Shown one piece after another: positions 1 through 9,137 of a stretch of 64,000 bases of DNA. Within the stretch, counting starts at the first letter, position 1, and every line of letters starts with the position of its first letter. The stretch spans positions 372,001 to 436,000 of the forward strand of contig NZ_JACSCX010000002.1 of assembly GCF_014333525.1 (NCBI RefSeq). The letters are read 5' to 3'. Source of the DNA: Hymenobacter puniceus. Its GTDB lineage: Bacteria; Bacteroidota; Bacteroidia; Cytophagales; Hymenobacteraceae. Both the position numbers and the translations under genes were made by a program. Below the pieces are notes generated by a model. The model did no database searches and was not told the origin of the DNA. It saw only the letters and a program-made list of their open reading frames with translations.

Positions 1-939
1 GGGGTATTGACCATTTTCGTGTATGCACTTTTCTTTTCTGACAATACAACCGACTTGATTGCTTTGGTAGGATTATTCGCTGCCGCTGCTTATCGATTGA
101 TGCCATCTGTAAACCGAATGCTGCAATCACTATTTCAGTTAAAGCAAGCACAGTATACTATCCAGATTATTAATTCTGATCAAAATTCTGAGCATTTTGT
201 TCCTGAACATCCTAATCAGGAAACAATTTCTTTCAACAATTCCATCTCGTTTAAAAATGTATATTATCGTTTCCCGGGAGCAGAAAACGATACAATCAAG
301 AATGTTTCTTTAGACATCAAAAAAGGCGAAAAAATCGGATTTATTGGCAGCTCAGGCTCTGGTAAAACCACGCTTATGAATGTGCTGCTTAGGTTCTATT
401 TAGAGCAGAAAGGCCATATCTTAGTTGATGGTAAGCCGCTTACATCCCAAAATATATTGTCTTGGTATAATATTATTGGCTACGTAAAGCAGGATACCTT
501 CTTGATGGAAGCGTCTATTCAAGACAATATTACGTTAGGTGATCTGCAAATAGATGCGAATAGACTGCAATACGCCATTGAACAGGCTTCTCTAACTGAA
601 TTTATTAAAGGCCTTCCTGAAGGCGTAAATACACATATCGGGGAAAGGGGCTCTAAATTATCAGGAGGGCAACGTCAGCGTATTGGCATTGCAAGAGCTC
701 TATATAAGCGCACAGAAGTATTGGTGTTAGATGAGGCAACTAGCGCCTTGGATAATGACACTGAGCGTGAAGTAAATGAAGCTATTAATAAATTGTCTCA
801 CACAGATATTACCATTCTTATAATAGCCCACCGTATTACTACACTTCGTGAATGTGACAGAATTTACGAATTGAACCAAGGAGAAATAGTTGCCACTCAT
901 CAGTATCAAGATTTAGTGCGCCAGATTGTACAACAATAG
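1..939 (+). CDS. ABC-type glycan flippase, C-terminal part (PglK/MsbA-like), 5' truncated by window edge
   Basis: The reading frame is open from base 1, so only about the last half of the protein is visible. Residues 1 to about 50 are the end of a transmembrane domain. The rest is a nucleotide-binding domain with Walker A (GSSGSGKTT), the ABC signature LSGGQRQR, Walker B (VLVLDEATSALD) and an H-loop (AHR). The join motif AAYRLMPSVNR resembles PglK-type lipid-linked oligosaccharide flippases. In that family a homodimer at the inner membrane flips lipid-linked glycan to the periplasm using ATP. Its place at the head of a glycosyltransferase cluster supports this role. It is AT-richer than the genes downstream. 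A general MsbA-type lipid or drug exporter is the alternative. Confidence 0.85.
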   Translation, partial: GVLTIFVYALFFSDNTTDLIALVGLFAAAAYRLMPSVNRMLQSLFQLKQAQYTIQIINSDQNSEHFVPEHPNQETISFNNSISFKNVYYRFPGAENDTIKNVSLDIKKGEKIGFIGSSGSGKTTLMNVLLRFYLEQKGHILVDGKPLTSQNILSWYNIIGYVKQDTFLMEASIQDNITLGDLQIDANRLQYAIEQASLTEFIKGLPEGVNTHIGERGSKLSGGQRQRIGIARALYKRTEVLVLDEATSALDNDTEREVNEAINKLSHTDITILIIAHRITTLRECDRIYELNQGEIVATHQYQDLVRQIVQQ

Positions 940-998
940 ACAGGTTGTCTGAGCTAAATCAAGATCAAAGCATTAACTGAAAACCTGCTTCCACATTT

Positions 999-2078
999 AT
1001 GAGCATTAACGTCACCAAATCGTACTTGCCTCCACTAGAGGAATATGTAGGCTATTTAGCTGGTATCTGGGAACGGGCCCATCTGACGAATGCCGGACCA
1101 TTGGTAGTGGAACTGGAACGGTCGTTGAAGGAATACTTAGGTGTAAAACACCTCTTCTTCGTTAACAATGGTACAATCGCGCTGCAAATAGCGCTCAAGG
1201 CCATGGACCTGAAGGGTGAGATCTTGACGACGCCATTCTCATATGTTGCTACTACATCTAGCATTGTATGGGAGGGCAGTACCCCTGTATTCGTGGATAT
1301 TGATCCACAGACGTTGTGTATTGATGCCACTTTATTGGAAGCCGCTATTACGCCACAAACTGTAGCTATTATGGCTACACACGTGTATGGCAATCCGTGT
1401 GCAGTGGAGGAAATAGAGGTAATTGCCAAGCGTCATAATCTGCGTGTCATATATGACGCGGCGCATGCATTCGGCGTGACATACAAGGATACTTCGGTAT
1501 TAAATTACGGTGATATTTCCACGTTGAGCTTTCATGCTACTAAGCTGTTCCATACAGTAGAAGGGGGAGCTATAATTACCGCCGACGACGAATTAGCACA
1601 TCGTATCAGCTACATGCGCAATTTCGGACACAATGGCCCGGAGGCATTCTGGGGTGTAGGCGTGAACGGTAAAAGCTCGGAGTTTCATGCAGCTATGGGT
1701 TTATGCGTGCTGCCAAAGGTGGACGACTTAATTCGGCGCCGTCGTGAATTGAGCGAACGGTATGATGCGCATCTGGCTGGTACCGCCGTTCGTCGGCCCC
1801 TGATTCAAGAGCATACAAGTCGGTACAACTATTCTTATTACCCCACAGTAATGCCGTCTGAGCCTGTGTTGCTGCGCGTGCGCGATGCGCTGAATGCAGC
1901 TAACATTTTGCCCCGGCGTTATTTTTACCCCTCATTGAACACGCTAGAGTATACAGGCCATCAGTCTGCTCCTGTATCAGAGGAAATCTCGACGCGCGCC
2001 CTATGTCTGCCGCTTTACTACGAGCTGACGAATGAGGAAGTAGACACCATCTGTTCCATCATCAGGGCAGTTCTGTAA
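999..2078 (+). CDS. DegT/DnrJ/EryC1/StrS-family sugar aminotransferase
   Basis: A 359-residue PLP-dependent nucleotide-sugar aminotransferase, the usual length for the family. The internal-aldimine lysine is K182 in SFHATKLFHTVEGG, and the cofactor-nitrogen aspartate is D153 in IYDAAHAFG. The family transfers an amino group, normally from glutamate, to a keto-sugar nucleotide. The overall pattern is nearest to the VioA/QdtB/FdtB type acting on dTDP-keto-6-deoxyhexoses, but the C3 or C4 position cannot be read from sequence alone. A NeuD/PglD-like acyltransferase follows about 90 bases downstream, so the pair probably makes an N-acylated amino-deoxysugar for the local glycan. Confidence 0.9.
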   Translation: MSINVTKSYLPPLEEYVGYLAGIWERAHLTNAGPLVVELERSLKEYLGVKHLFFVNNGTIALQIALKAMDLKGEILTTPFSYVATTSSIVWEGSTPVFVDIDPQTLCIDATLLEAAITPQTVAIMATHVYGNPCAVEEIEVIAKRHNLRVIYDAAHAFGVTYKDTSVLNYGDISTLSFHATKLFHTVEGGAIITADDELAHRISYMRNFGHNGPEAFWGVGVNGKSSEFHAAMGLCVLPKVDDLIRRRRELSERYDAHLAGTAVRRPLIQEHTSRYNYSYYPTVMPSEPVLLRVRDALNAANILPRRYFYPSLNTLEYTGHQSAPVSEEISTRALCLPLYYELTNEEVDTICSIIRAVL

Positions 2079-2170
2079 GCAAGCGGTGCTACCACTCTAG
2101 TTTGGCAATATTGTGCTGATGCTACATAAGCATCTTCCCACGCATCTTTCCAACTTTAAAGAATGATCAT

Positions 2171-2809
2171 ATGCTGGTAGTAGGTGCTAGGGGGCACGCT
2201 ATAGAAGTGCTGGAATGCCTGCAGCAGACTTCCGATGGGCAATTGTTCTTCTTTGACGATGTAACTCCTGACCTAGAACCGCAGCTTTTTGGCAGATACC
2301 CAGTGCTACGCAGCTTGGATGAAGTAAGCAAGCTGTTTGAGCGAGACCCAACTTTTGTGCTAGGTCTGGGGGGAGGCAGATTGCGTAAGATTTTGGCGCA
2401 GAAAATCACTGCTTTAGGTGGGGTGCTCACTTCTGTAATTGCGGCTACTGCCCAAATTGGCCGCTATGATGTGAAGTTGGGCGCTGGCCTGAATGTGATG
2501 CATCATGCCCTAATCTCGAATGCTACCCAAATAGGAGAAGGTACGCTGGTGAATGCAAATGCCGCGGTTCATCATAATGCCATAGTTGGGAAATACTGCG
2601 AAATATCCCCCGGGGCCCGCGTTCTTGGGGGCTGTTTATTGCATGATTTGGTGCTGGTAGGAGCAAATGCTACAATATTGCCACGGCTAGTGATAGGCGA
2701 AGGAGCCAGTATTGGGGCAGGAGCAGTGGTTATTCAGGATGTTCCGGCCGGAGCCACCGTGGTGGGTGTGCCAGGTAAGGTAGTGCGGCAGCGTGTGCAC
2801 ACCGAGTAG
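2171..2809 (+). CDS. NeuD/PglD-family sugar N-acyltransferase
   Basis: A 212-residue protein. An N-terminal nucleotide-sugar-binding Rossmann-like part begins LVVGARGHAIEVLE. A C-terminal left-handed beta-helix of hexapeptide repeats follows (for example QIGEGTLVNANAAVHHNA and IGEGASIGAGAVV) and ends in the typical VVGVPGKVV. Family members acetylate the amino group of UDP- or dTDP-4-amino sugars using acetyl-CoA; the adjacent histidines in the HH pair match the catalytic histidine region of PglD. It sits directly after an aminotransferase, which supports a two-step amino-sugar acylation. ATG at 2171 is the first good start; no longer in-frame ATG was seen. Confidence 0.88.
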   Translation: MLVVGARGHAIEVLECLQQTSDGQLFFFDDVTPDLEPQLFGRYPVLRSLDEVSKLFERDPTFVLGLGGGRLRKILAQKITALGGVLTSVIAATAQIGRYDVKLGAGLNVMHHALISNATQIGEGTLVNANAAVHHNAIVGKYCEISPGARVLGGCLLHDLVLVGANATILPRLVIGEGASIGAGAVVIQDVPAGATVVGVPGKVVRQRVHTE

Positions 2810-2860
2810 CCATAGTTAACTTTCTGGCTTGGTTTTTTTGACACGTCTTGCCTTTTGCAC

Positions 2861-3784
2861 ATGTTGAGCGTTTGCTGTATCACCTACAATCACGAAAAGT
2901 TTTTGGCTCAAGCCATTGAATCGGTTCTGATGCAGGAAACCGACTTCCCGGTAGAGTTGGTCATTGGGGAGGACTGTTCCACAGACGCTACCCGGCAAAT
3001 TGCGCTAGACTACCAGAAGCGCTATCCAGACCGTATTCGGCTGCTGCTGCCGGAAACCAATTTGGGGGTTATGGGTAACTTTCTGGGGACATTGGAGGCG
3101 TGTACCGGTACGTACATTGCTTTGCTGGAGGGCGACGATTATTGGACCGACCCGCATAAGCTGCAACGGCAGGTCGACATTCTGAAGCGCCATTCGAACT
3201 GTACTACCTGCATTCACGATGCAGAAGAGTTCATGGACAACAATTCCATTCCACCCCGGCTATTCAGCGAAAAGTTCTCTGGCGTTTTGCCGGCTACTGA
3301 ACACGAATTTACGCAGGGTGATATTGCACTGCACGGCTGGTTCATTCCGACCGCCTCCATGGTATTCCGGCGGACTGCCCTGTTTCCTATTCCTGCTTGG
3401 GTGAAGGATGCTTTTAGCGGCGACTATTCTTTGCACCTACTGCTTACCCGAACCGGAAATATATACTACCTGCCGGACGTAATGTCACGCTATCGGCTTC
3501 ATGCTGGCGGCATCATGTCGGCCACACAAAACGACCGAATTATTGCCCGCAACAAGAAGCAGATATTTGAAACCGGCTATTATAAGCAAATGGTTGATGC
3601 CCGATATCATGCCCGATTCAATGAGTTTTTAGAAGGCTTGCATTTCGACCAAAGCAAAAAGCTCAAAGACAAGGGACATATACTAAGCAGCTACTATAAC
3701 TATTATAAAGCCATATCGGTGGTGAGCCCTAAGCGTACCATCAGCTATTTAAAGCAGCTAGTGTATCAGTGGTATAAAAAGTAA
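2861..3784 (+). CDS. GT2-family glycosyltransferase
   Basis: A roughly 307-residue GT-A fold glycosyltransferase. The N-terminus MLSVCCITYNHEKFLAQAIE, the EDCSTDATR loop and LLEGDDYWTDPHKLQRQV (with the DD of the metal/nucleotide site) are typical of GT2 enzymes that use nucleotide-diphospho-sugars in the cytoplasm. A TTG six bases upstream could extend it by two residues; the ATG at 2861 is preferred. It sits 51 bases after the acyltransferase gene, in the same direction as the cluster. Donor and acceptor sugars are unknown. Confidence 0.88.
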   Translation: MLSVCCITYNHEKFLAQAIESVLMQETDFPVELVIGEDCSTDATRQIALDYQKRYPDRIRLLLPETNLGVMGNFLGTLEACTGTYIALLEGDDYWTDPHKLQRQVDILKRHSNCTTCIHDAEEFMDNNSIPPRLFSEKFSGVLPATEHEFTQGDIALHGWFIPTASMVFRRTALFPIPAWVKDAFSGDYSLHLLLTRTGNIYYLPDVMSRYRLHAGGIMSATQNDRIIARNKKQIFETGYYKQMVDARYHARFNEFLEGLHFDQSKKLKDKGHILSSYYNYYKAISVVSPKRTISYLKQLVYQWYKK

Positions 3785-3863
3785 AAGGCAAGCCGTTTGA
3801 AAAGCACCGCTGGCTGTTGTTTCGACGGAATTTGCCAGCTCCCATCCCGACTGCAATTCGTAC

Positions 3864-4916
3864 ATGGAAACAGCACAACAGAACCGTGGTATAACAGTAC
3901 TGATCTGTACATACAACAGCGCGTCTCGTATCAAAGAAACCGTGCAGGCCTTGGCTCAACAGAAATTCAATGCAACTGAATTTTCTGTTGAGGTACTGCT
4001 GGTGGATAATGCCTCAACAGATGGAACGTCGCAGGTGGCGCAGGCCGAATTTGAGGCACTGCAGTTTCCGTTCCCCTACAAGTTATTATACGAAGGCAAA
4101 AGCGGCAAAAGCAATGCATTGGAGTTAGGGTTTGCCACTGCCCGCTATGAATACGTGTGCATCGTAGATGACGATAACTGGCTTGAAGAAAACTACCTCG
4201 CCTTGGCTTGGGAACTGATGGAGGCTGACAAGCAGATTGGCGCGCTCGGTGGAATAGGGCGCCCGGTATGCGAAGTAACGCCTCCGGCCTGGTTTCCTGA
4301 GTTTGCCGTTATCTACGCGGCCGATAAACAAGCTGATAAGCAAGGGGATATTACGCAGCATCCAAGCTATGTATACGGTGCTGGCTGTGTGGTGCGCAAA
4401 GAAGCGTGGCAAAAGATCCATCAAGCTGGCTTCAAGTCGATGCTGATGGGCCGGCACGGCGATAAGCTTACATCAGGGGAAGACAACGAAATGTGTTATG
4501 CGTTTGTGCTGGCCGGCTACAAAATATGGTACGACGAGCGCCTGCGGTTTCAGCATTTTATTCCGGCCAAGCGCTTGACCTGGAACTATGTTGAGCGGAT
4601 TTTCGCAGGTAATGCCGAGTCGGAAGCTGCCCTACGACCGTATCTTGACTATATACGAGCTAGGCAAAATGGCACCTCAGGTCGTAAGCCGCTAATTTGG
4701 TTAAGGAATGCTAAGTTCACCCTGCAGTATGCGGCGGTAGCACTAAATAAAATGCTGAAAGACAAGGAGCGCTTCCGGGAAGGGGAAGCCTCAGCCATTC
4801 GGGCTAACTTTTATTGGCAGCAATCCAAAGCCTTGGTGAAAAAAGAATTGAGTGGCGACAAAAGCTACAAGCTGGTAGAGGCGTTTATTGCCCGTCTGCA
4901 TCAGCTGGAAAAATAG
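3864..4916 (+). CDS. GT2-family glycosyltransferase, paralogue 1 of a tandem pair
   Basis: A 350-residue GT2 enzyme with the start ITVLICTYNSASRIKETVQA, the acceptor-loop motif VDNASTDGTSQ and the metal-site motif CIVDDDNWLEENY. A distal segment VTPPAWFPEFAVIYA and SGEDNEMCYA follow. The next gene shares the same order of motifs (DDDNW, TPPAWF, YGAGxVVRK, SGED, WYDxRLRF), so the two arose by duplication. The second half, including WNYVERIFAGNAES, is a soluble alpha-helical tail rather than a membrane anchor. It presumably adds a sugar to the lipid-linked repeat unit; specificity is unknown. Confidence 0.88.
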   Translation: METAQQNRGITVLICTYNSASRIKETVQALAQQKFNATEFSVEVLLVDNASTDGTSQVAQAEFEALQFPFPYKLLYEGKSGKSNALELGFATARYEYVCIVDDDNWLEENYLALAWELMEADKQIGALGGIGRPVCEVTPPAWFPEFAVIYAADKQADKQGDITQHPSYVYGAGCVVRKEAWQKIHQAGFKSMLMGRHGDKLTSGEDNEMCYAFVLAGYKIWYDERLRFQHFIPAKRLTWNYVERIFAGNAESEAALRPYLDYIRARQNGTSGRKPLIWLRNAKFTLQYAAVALNKMLKDKERFREGEASAIRANFYWQQSKALVKKELSGDKSYKLVEAFIARLHQLEK

Positions 4917-5012
4917 AATTACTGGCACTGATAGGCAGCAGGCTGCCCTTCAATACTTCATGCATTCTGTGTTCTTAAGGCAGAATGAATCTTCAATTCT
5001 GATTTCTGCAAA

Positions 5013-6041
5013 GTGAACGGAGTAACTTTTCTTATCTGTACGCACAACGGGGCCACTCGCTTAGCGGATACACTACGGCACATAGCAGCCCAGCAGGTAA
5101 CTAATGGCATTGCATGGGAGGTATTGATAGTTAGCAATGCCTCGTCCGACAACACGATTGAAGTGGCTCTCAACTTACGGGAGACATTGCATATTCAAGT
5201 TCCTTTCCGTGTATTGGAAGAACCGGTTGCTGGTAAGGAAAATGCGTTGATTCGAGGATTCAACGAGGCAGCGTATGAATACATTGTCATCATTGACGAT
5301 GACAACTGGATAGCGCCTAATTATCTGGAATTAGTTAACGAGATAATGAGCGCCCACCCGGAAATAGGAGTGTTGGGCGCACATGCGGAAGGCATGTTTG
5401 AAATAACACCCCCTGCATGGTTTGAGCAATTTCAGGCAGTGTATGCCGTAGGGCCTCAGAATGGTGGCCAGAATGGGCCGCTACCAGCACACGAAGGCTA
5501 TCTATATGGTGCGGGGTCGGTGGTGCGCAAGTCGGCTTGGCAAAAGCTGCTAGAGCATGGATTCCGCTTCACCACTTCCACAAAGCGCGGTAAGATAATC
5601 GTAAGCGGTGAAGATGTGGAGCTTGGCGACGCGCTCCAGCTAGCTGGCTATAAGCTATGGTACGACGACCGGCTACGCTTCAAACACTTCATGTTTAAAG
5701 AGCGCCTCACGTGGAATTACTTGATGCGTATAGGCCAGGGTACGGCTTCTTCTCAACTGACAAGTATCGTCTATTACTTTATTTTTCGTTACCCTGGCCT
5801 GACAGAAAGCAAATTTCGGTTTCTCTACAACAAGCGTTTGGTGTGGCTGGCGGCCCAGATGGCCAAGCAGCCGGGCAACCTGCTGAATGCGGCGTTCCGG
5901 CGCGGGCAGGAGGGCCTAGTCAGTAATTTTGAGACACTACGGCTGTTTTACAATTTTCAGACTTCGTTGAAACAGCGCGAGGAAGCGGTAAAAGTGTTTC
6001 GGCAAATCAGCGAGCTGCGCCGGCGGCTGATTGGCAACTAG
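5013..6041 (+). CDS. GT2-family glycosyltransferase, paralogue 2 of a tandem pair
   Basis: A 342-residue GT2 glycosyltransferase. The start codon is GTG at 5013; a TGA in frame at 4986 and the absence of an intervening ATG limit the N-terminus. Motifs are FLICTHNGATRLADTLRHIA, SNASSDNTIE, VIIDDDNWIAPNY, ITPPAWFEQF, YGAGSVVRKSAWQKL and SGEDVELGDA, parallel to the preceding gene. The catalytic aspartates are kept in both copies, so both look active. The C-terminal third diverges most, which is where acceptor specificity would be expected to differ. Confidence 0.88.
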   Translation: MNGVTFLICTHNGATRLADTLRHIAAQQVTNGIAWEVLIVSNASSDNTIEVALNLRETLHIQVPFRVLEEPVAGKENALIRGFNEAAYEYIVIIDDDNWIAPNYLELVNEIMSAHPEIGVLGAHAEGMFEITPPAWFEQFQAVYAVGPQNGGQNGPLPAHEGYLYGAGSVVRKSAWQKLLEHGFRFTTSTKRGKIIVSGEDVELGDALQLAGYKLWYDDRLRFKHFMFKERLTWNYLMRIGQGTASSQLTSIVYYFIFRYPGLTESKFRFLYNKRLVWLAAQMAKQPGNLLNAAFRRGQEGLVSNFETLRLFYNFQTSLKQREEAVKVFRQISELRRRLIGN

Positions 6042-6082
6042 ACCGGTCCCGCTACCCAATACGACCACCACAACGAATATCG

Positions 6083-7009
6083 ATGAGCACTTCTGGTAAC
6101 ACTATGCACATTGCAATAGCTTTCGATGAAAACTATCTGACGCCCGTGTATGCGTTGCTTACCTCCATCTTCGATAACAATAAAAACGAAGCAATCCTGA
6201 TTCATGCTATTGCGACAGGGCTTGCTGCTAACGAGCAGCAGGAACTGCAAGAGTACGCAAAGGTGAACGGTAGCGCAATCCAGTATTACGATATTGAGGA
6301 GAGCTTCGGGCGCGATTTTGTGCTGCCACCAACACTCTGGTGGACGGCCTCAATTTATTATCGGTTGTTATTTCCATTGGTAATGGCGCCCGATATCACC
6401 CGGTTTATTTATCTGGATACTGACATCATCGTGCTAGGTAAATTGCGCAGCCTGTATACTATTGACATGCAGAATCTGCCTGTTGCGGCTGTGCGCGACT
6501 TTGTGGATGCACGGCCAGAACTGGGTATTTTCAGCGCCGGTAATTATTTCAATTCGGGTGTTCTCCTGATTGACCGTACCGAATGGTTAGCCCGCGACGT
6601 TACCAATAAGGCTATCGAGTTTATTCGGAACAATGCCGACATTCTGGTTTACCCCGACCAGGATGCGCTGAACGCCACGCTAGTGGACAGTTGGTGCAAG
6701 CTCGATAGCCGCTTCAACCGGATGTTTCCGGAAATTCCCAAAGACCAACCCCGCAAAAAGCTGAAGAGCATCTTAGATGATACAGTCATTCTGCATTATA
6801 CCACCCAGCACAAGCCGTGGTCGATGTTAGGAGAAAACAGACTTCGCAACTTGTATTTTCGTTATCTTAAAAAGGTGCCAGCCAAGTACCGCCGCCGCTA
6901 CGACGACTTTAGCTGGAACCGCCATAAAATACGGCGGATGTTTGAAATAAGGCTTAACGAGTTATTTGTCGACTATCCTGCATTGATATTTCAGTGGCGC
7001 AAAACGTAG
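6083..7009 (+). CDS. GT8-family glycosyltransferase (LgtC/GspA-like)
   Basis: A 308-residue retaining glycosyltransferase. The N-terminus MHIAIAFDENYLTPVYALLT is the GT8 hallmark; the internal ATG at 6104 is an equally good start. The DxD metal motif is D112-T-D114 in YLDTDIIVLGKL. The distal YFNSGVLLID and ILHYTTQHKPW motifs also match GT8. Known relatives transfer galactose or glucose from UDP-sugars onto lipopolysaccharide or surface glycans. The C-terminus is basic and aromatic, which suggests membrane-surface association. It lies in the same run of cluster genes with a 41-base gap to the previous one. Confidence 0.9.
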   Translation: MSTSGNTMHIAIAFDENYLTPVYALLTSIFDNNKNEAILIHAIATGLAANEQQELQEYAKVNGSAIQYYDIEESFGRDFVLPPTLWWTASIYYRLLFPLVMAPDITRFIYLDTDIIVLGKLRSLYTIDMQNLPVAAVRDFVDARPELGIFSAGNYFNSGVLLIDRTEWLARDVTNKAIEFIRNNADILVYPDQDALNATLVDSWCKLDSRFNRMFPEIPKDQPRKKLKSILDDTVILHYTTQHKPWSMLGENRLRNLYFRYLKKVPAKYRRRYDDFSWNRHKIRRMFEIRLNELFVDYPALIFQWRKT

Positions 7010-7091
7010 TATTAGGAGCCGATTATGTAAGTCTATAGTATAACGTTTAGTATATACAATTAGGTGTTTCAACGCTTAAAAAGTAGTTTCA

Positions 7092-7778
7092 ATGTCACTG
7101 TTAGCTGAAGTTACCAATCGGATTGCGGATAAAAGACGCCTTGAGGCCAGAAGCCGCCAGTGCCGTCTAATAACTAATAGAGACTTCACTATTTTCTCGA
7201 ACGACTGTTGGGGCGCGGAGTTGTACAAATACCTGGATCTGCCTTTTAACACGCCTTTTGTTGGGCTGTTTTTAATGGCGCCCTGCTACTTGGAGTTTCT
7301 GCGCAACCCCAGATTCTATGTAAGCCAGGGTACTATATTTCAACACAAGTCTCGTTATAGCATTATCAATCAGCTCCGTGAAGAGAATCCTTACCCACTG
7401 GCGACGCTAGGCAGCAAGGTGGAAATCAGCTTTCTGCACTATTCTTCTGAGGAAGAAGCCCGAGAAAAGTGGTGTCGGCGGGTGGCACGTATTAATTGGA
7501 ATAATCTGCTGGTGAAATTCGATGGCAGCAAGGATGGCGCTACTCCGGCATTGGTACACGAGTTCGAGCAGATGCCCTATCGGCGCTTATTGCTGGTAAA
7601 AGAGCCGGTGCCCGGTAGTACTACAGCAGTGGTAGTACCCAACTACACCAACAACGGGTCACATATGTTCTTGAACTCGCTACCGAATTATGATTTTATT
7701 AATTGGGTGAACACCGGCAGTCCACATTTCACTGCTCTCAATTGGTTCATGCACAAACTGCTGGGTAGTGGTAGGTAA
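7092..7778 (+). CDS. DUF1919-family protein, probable glycan-biosynthesis enzyme
   Basis: A 228-residue protein with NRDFTIFSNDCWGAELYKYL near residue 28, the segment that characterises the DUF1919 family. Members occur in exopolysaccharide and lipopolysaccharide clusters, but no reaction is established. Other visible blocks are LHYSSEEEAREKW and LLVKEPVPGS. There is no signal peptide or membrane helix, so it should be cytoplasmic. It sits between a GT8 gene and a GT2 gene in the same direction, so the context supports a role in building or modifying the same glycan. A divergent transferase is possible but not shown by the sequence. Confidence 0.75.
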   Translation: MSLLAEVTNRIADKRRLEARSRQCRLITNRDFTIFSNDCWGAELYKYLDLPFNTPFVGLFLMAPCYLEFLRNPRFYVSQGTIFQHKSRYSIINQLREENPYPLATLGSKVEISFLHYSSEEEAREKWCRRVARINWNNLLVKFDGSKDGATPALVHEFEQMPYRRLLLVKEPVPGSTTAVVVPNYTNNGSHMFLNSLPNYDFINWVNTGSPHFTALNWFMHKLLGSGR

Positions 7779-7879
7779 AAATCTGATTTTCAGATGAATA
7801 ATATCGTGTTGCGGCTTCTTGAATCTGGTGCAGCCGATGGCGACTTGTAGGGCAATAGAGGTAATTGCGCCGTACGCCG

Positions 7880-7887
7880 TACCTTTG
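7880..7887 (+). promoter_or_regulatory. Candidate -7 promoter element TACCTTTG
   Basis: The octamer matches the Bacteroidota primary-sigma consensus TAnnTTTG. The downstream ATG (7895) begins only 7 bases after it, so the predicted transcript would be leaderless or nearly so. No TTG was found at the expected -33 spacing. Confidence 0.5.
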
Positions 7888-7894
7888 TCCTATT

Positions 7895-8929
7895 ATGCCT
7901 GTCACAAAGTCTCCCCTTGTTTCTGTAATTATCCCTGTGTACAATGCCGGGGAATACTTGCGGCCCGCCATTGATAGCATCCTACAACAAACGTTTCAGG
8001 ATTTTGAGCTAATCATTGTGGATGATTGCTCCCGCGACGAAAGTTTGGCAGTGGCACGGAGCTACGAAGCCGACCCACGCGTGACAGTGCTGGCCAACGC
8101 GCAAAACAAAGGCCGCTCTTTCTCCGACAATTACGGCGCCGAATACGCCCGCGGCAAGTACATCGCTAAGATGGATGCCGACGATATTGCCCTGCCACAC
8201 CGGCTGCAAACTCAGGTTGATTTCCTAGAACAAAACCCTGCGGTGGGCCTCACGAGCAGCTTTATGAAGTGCTTTGGGGAATCGAAAATCGTATATGAAT
8301 ACCCGGTTTCTGCTGATGCCGTTCGTAGCTTTATGCTATTCAACATGCCAGTGGCCAATCCTACGGCCCTTTTTCGTCGCTCCCTACTCCAGGAGTATGG
8401 CCTGAGTTATGACGACACGATTAAGGACACGTTTGGTGAGGACTACGAATTCATTACACGGCTGGCGCAGGTAACGGACATTGTAAACCAGCCGGAAATA
8501 CTGCTGCACTATCGCACATTTCCCCAAACACTGAAGGCCGACGTGCACGCCCGCCGCAATGCTAAGTCCAATCAGATTAGGGAGCAGCAACTGCGTGCAT
8601 TTGGTATTCCGTTTACAGAACGGGAACTGCATGTGCACAATACTATTTCCTACATTCCCTTTACGCTTGGCGATATCTCGCTGGCGGAAGTACATGCGTG
8701 GCTCTGGAAAATGCATACGTTCAACCAAGCGCGTCAGTATGTGGCCTCGGAAGCTATGCTGCGCTGCCTAGCTGAGCGCTGGTTTCTGACCTGCTACCTG
8801 AGTTCCGATAAAAAAGTTAATTCATTACGTGAATTCCGTCGCCAGCTACTTGCTCAGCACTATAATGTGCCAGTGAAGCTGCGTGCAAAATTCCTGCTCA
8901 GAAGCTACCTGCTTCGCCGCCTTGGCTGA
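7895..8929 (+). CDS. GT2-family glycosyltransferase
   Basis: A 344-residue GT2 enzyme with a textbook N-terminus: PLVSVIIPVYNAGEYLRPAI, VDDCSRDESLAVA and AKMDADDIALPHRLQ (the DADD metal site). A frame upstream to 7865 exists, but the ATG at 7895 places the conserved domain at the usual distance from the start and lies just behind a promoter-like octamer. The C-terminal 120 residues are helical and basic, without clear membrane spans. It probably acts on the lipid-linked glycan; the sugar is unknown. Confidence 0.88.
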   Translation: MPVTKSPLVSVIIPVYNAGEYLRPAIDSILQQTFQDFELIIVDDCSRDESLAVARSYEADPRVTVLANAQNKGRSFSDNYGAEYARGKYIAKMDADDIALPHRLQTQVDFLEQNPAVGLTSSFMKCFGESKIVYEYPVSADAVRSFMLFNMPVANPTALFRRSLLQEYGLSYDDTIKDTFGEDYEFITRLAQVTDIVNQPEILLHYRTFPQTLKADVHARRNAKSNQIREQQLRAFGIPFTERELHVHNTISYIPFTLGDISLAEVHAWLWKMHTFNQARQYVASEAMLRCLAERWFLTCYLSSDKKVNSLREFRRQLLAQHYNVPVKLRAKFLLRSYLLRRLG

Positions 8930-9137
8930 TAAGCTCTGTCTCTTATCCTGGCTGATACCCAATCGCAAAATATGCCCGAGCTTGCCTAAACACTGTATCC
9001 TATTTCGCGCTCAAGAATGCCGCAGCAGACGGATTCGGAAAGTGGGAGATTAGGTTGGCTAATGAGTGGATTTTCAGAAATGCAATAATCTGATTATCAA
9101 GAAAATTTTCACAAGATGAAAAAGTATTAAAAACACT

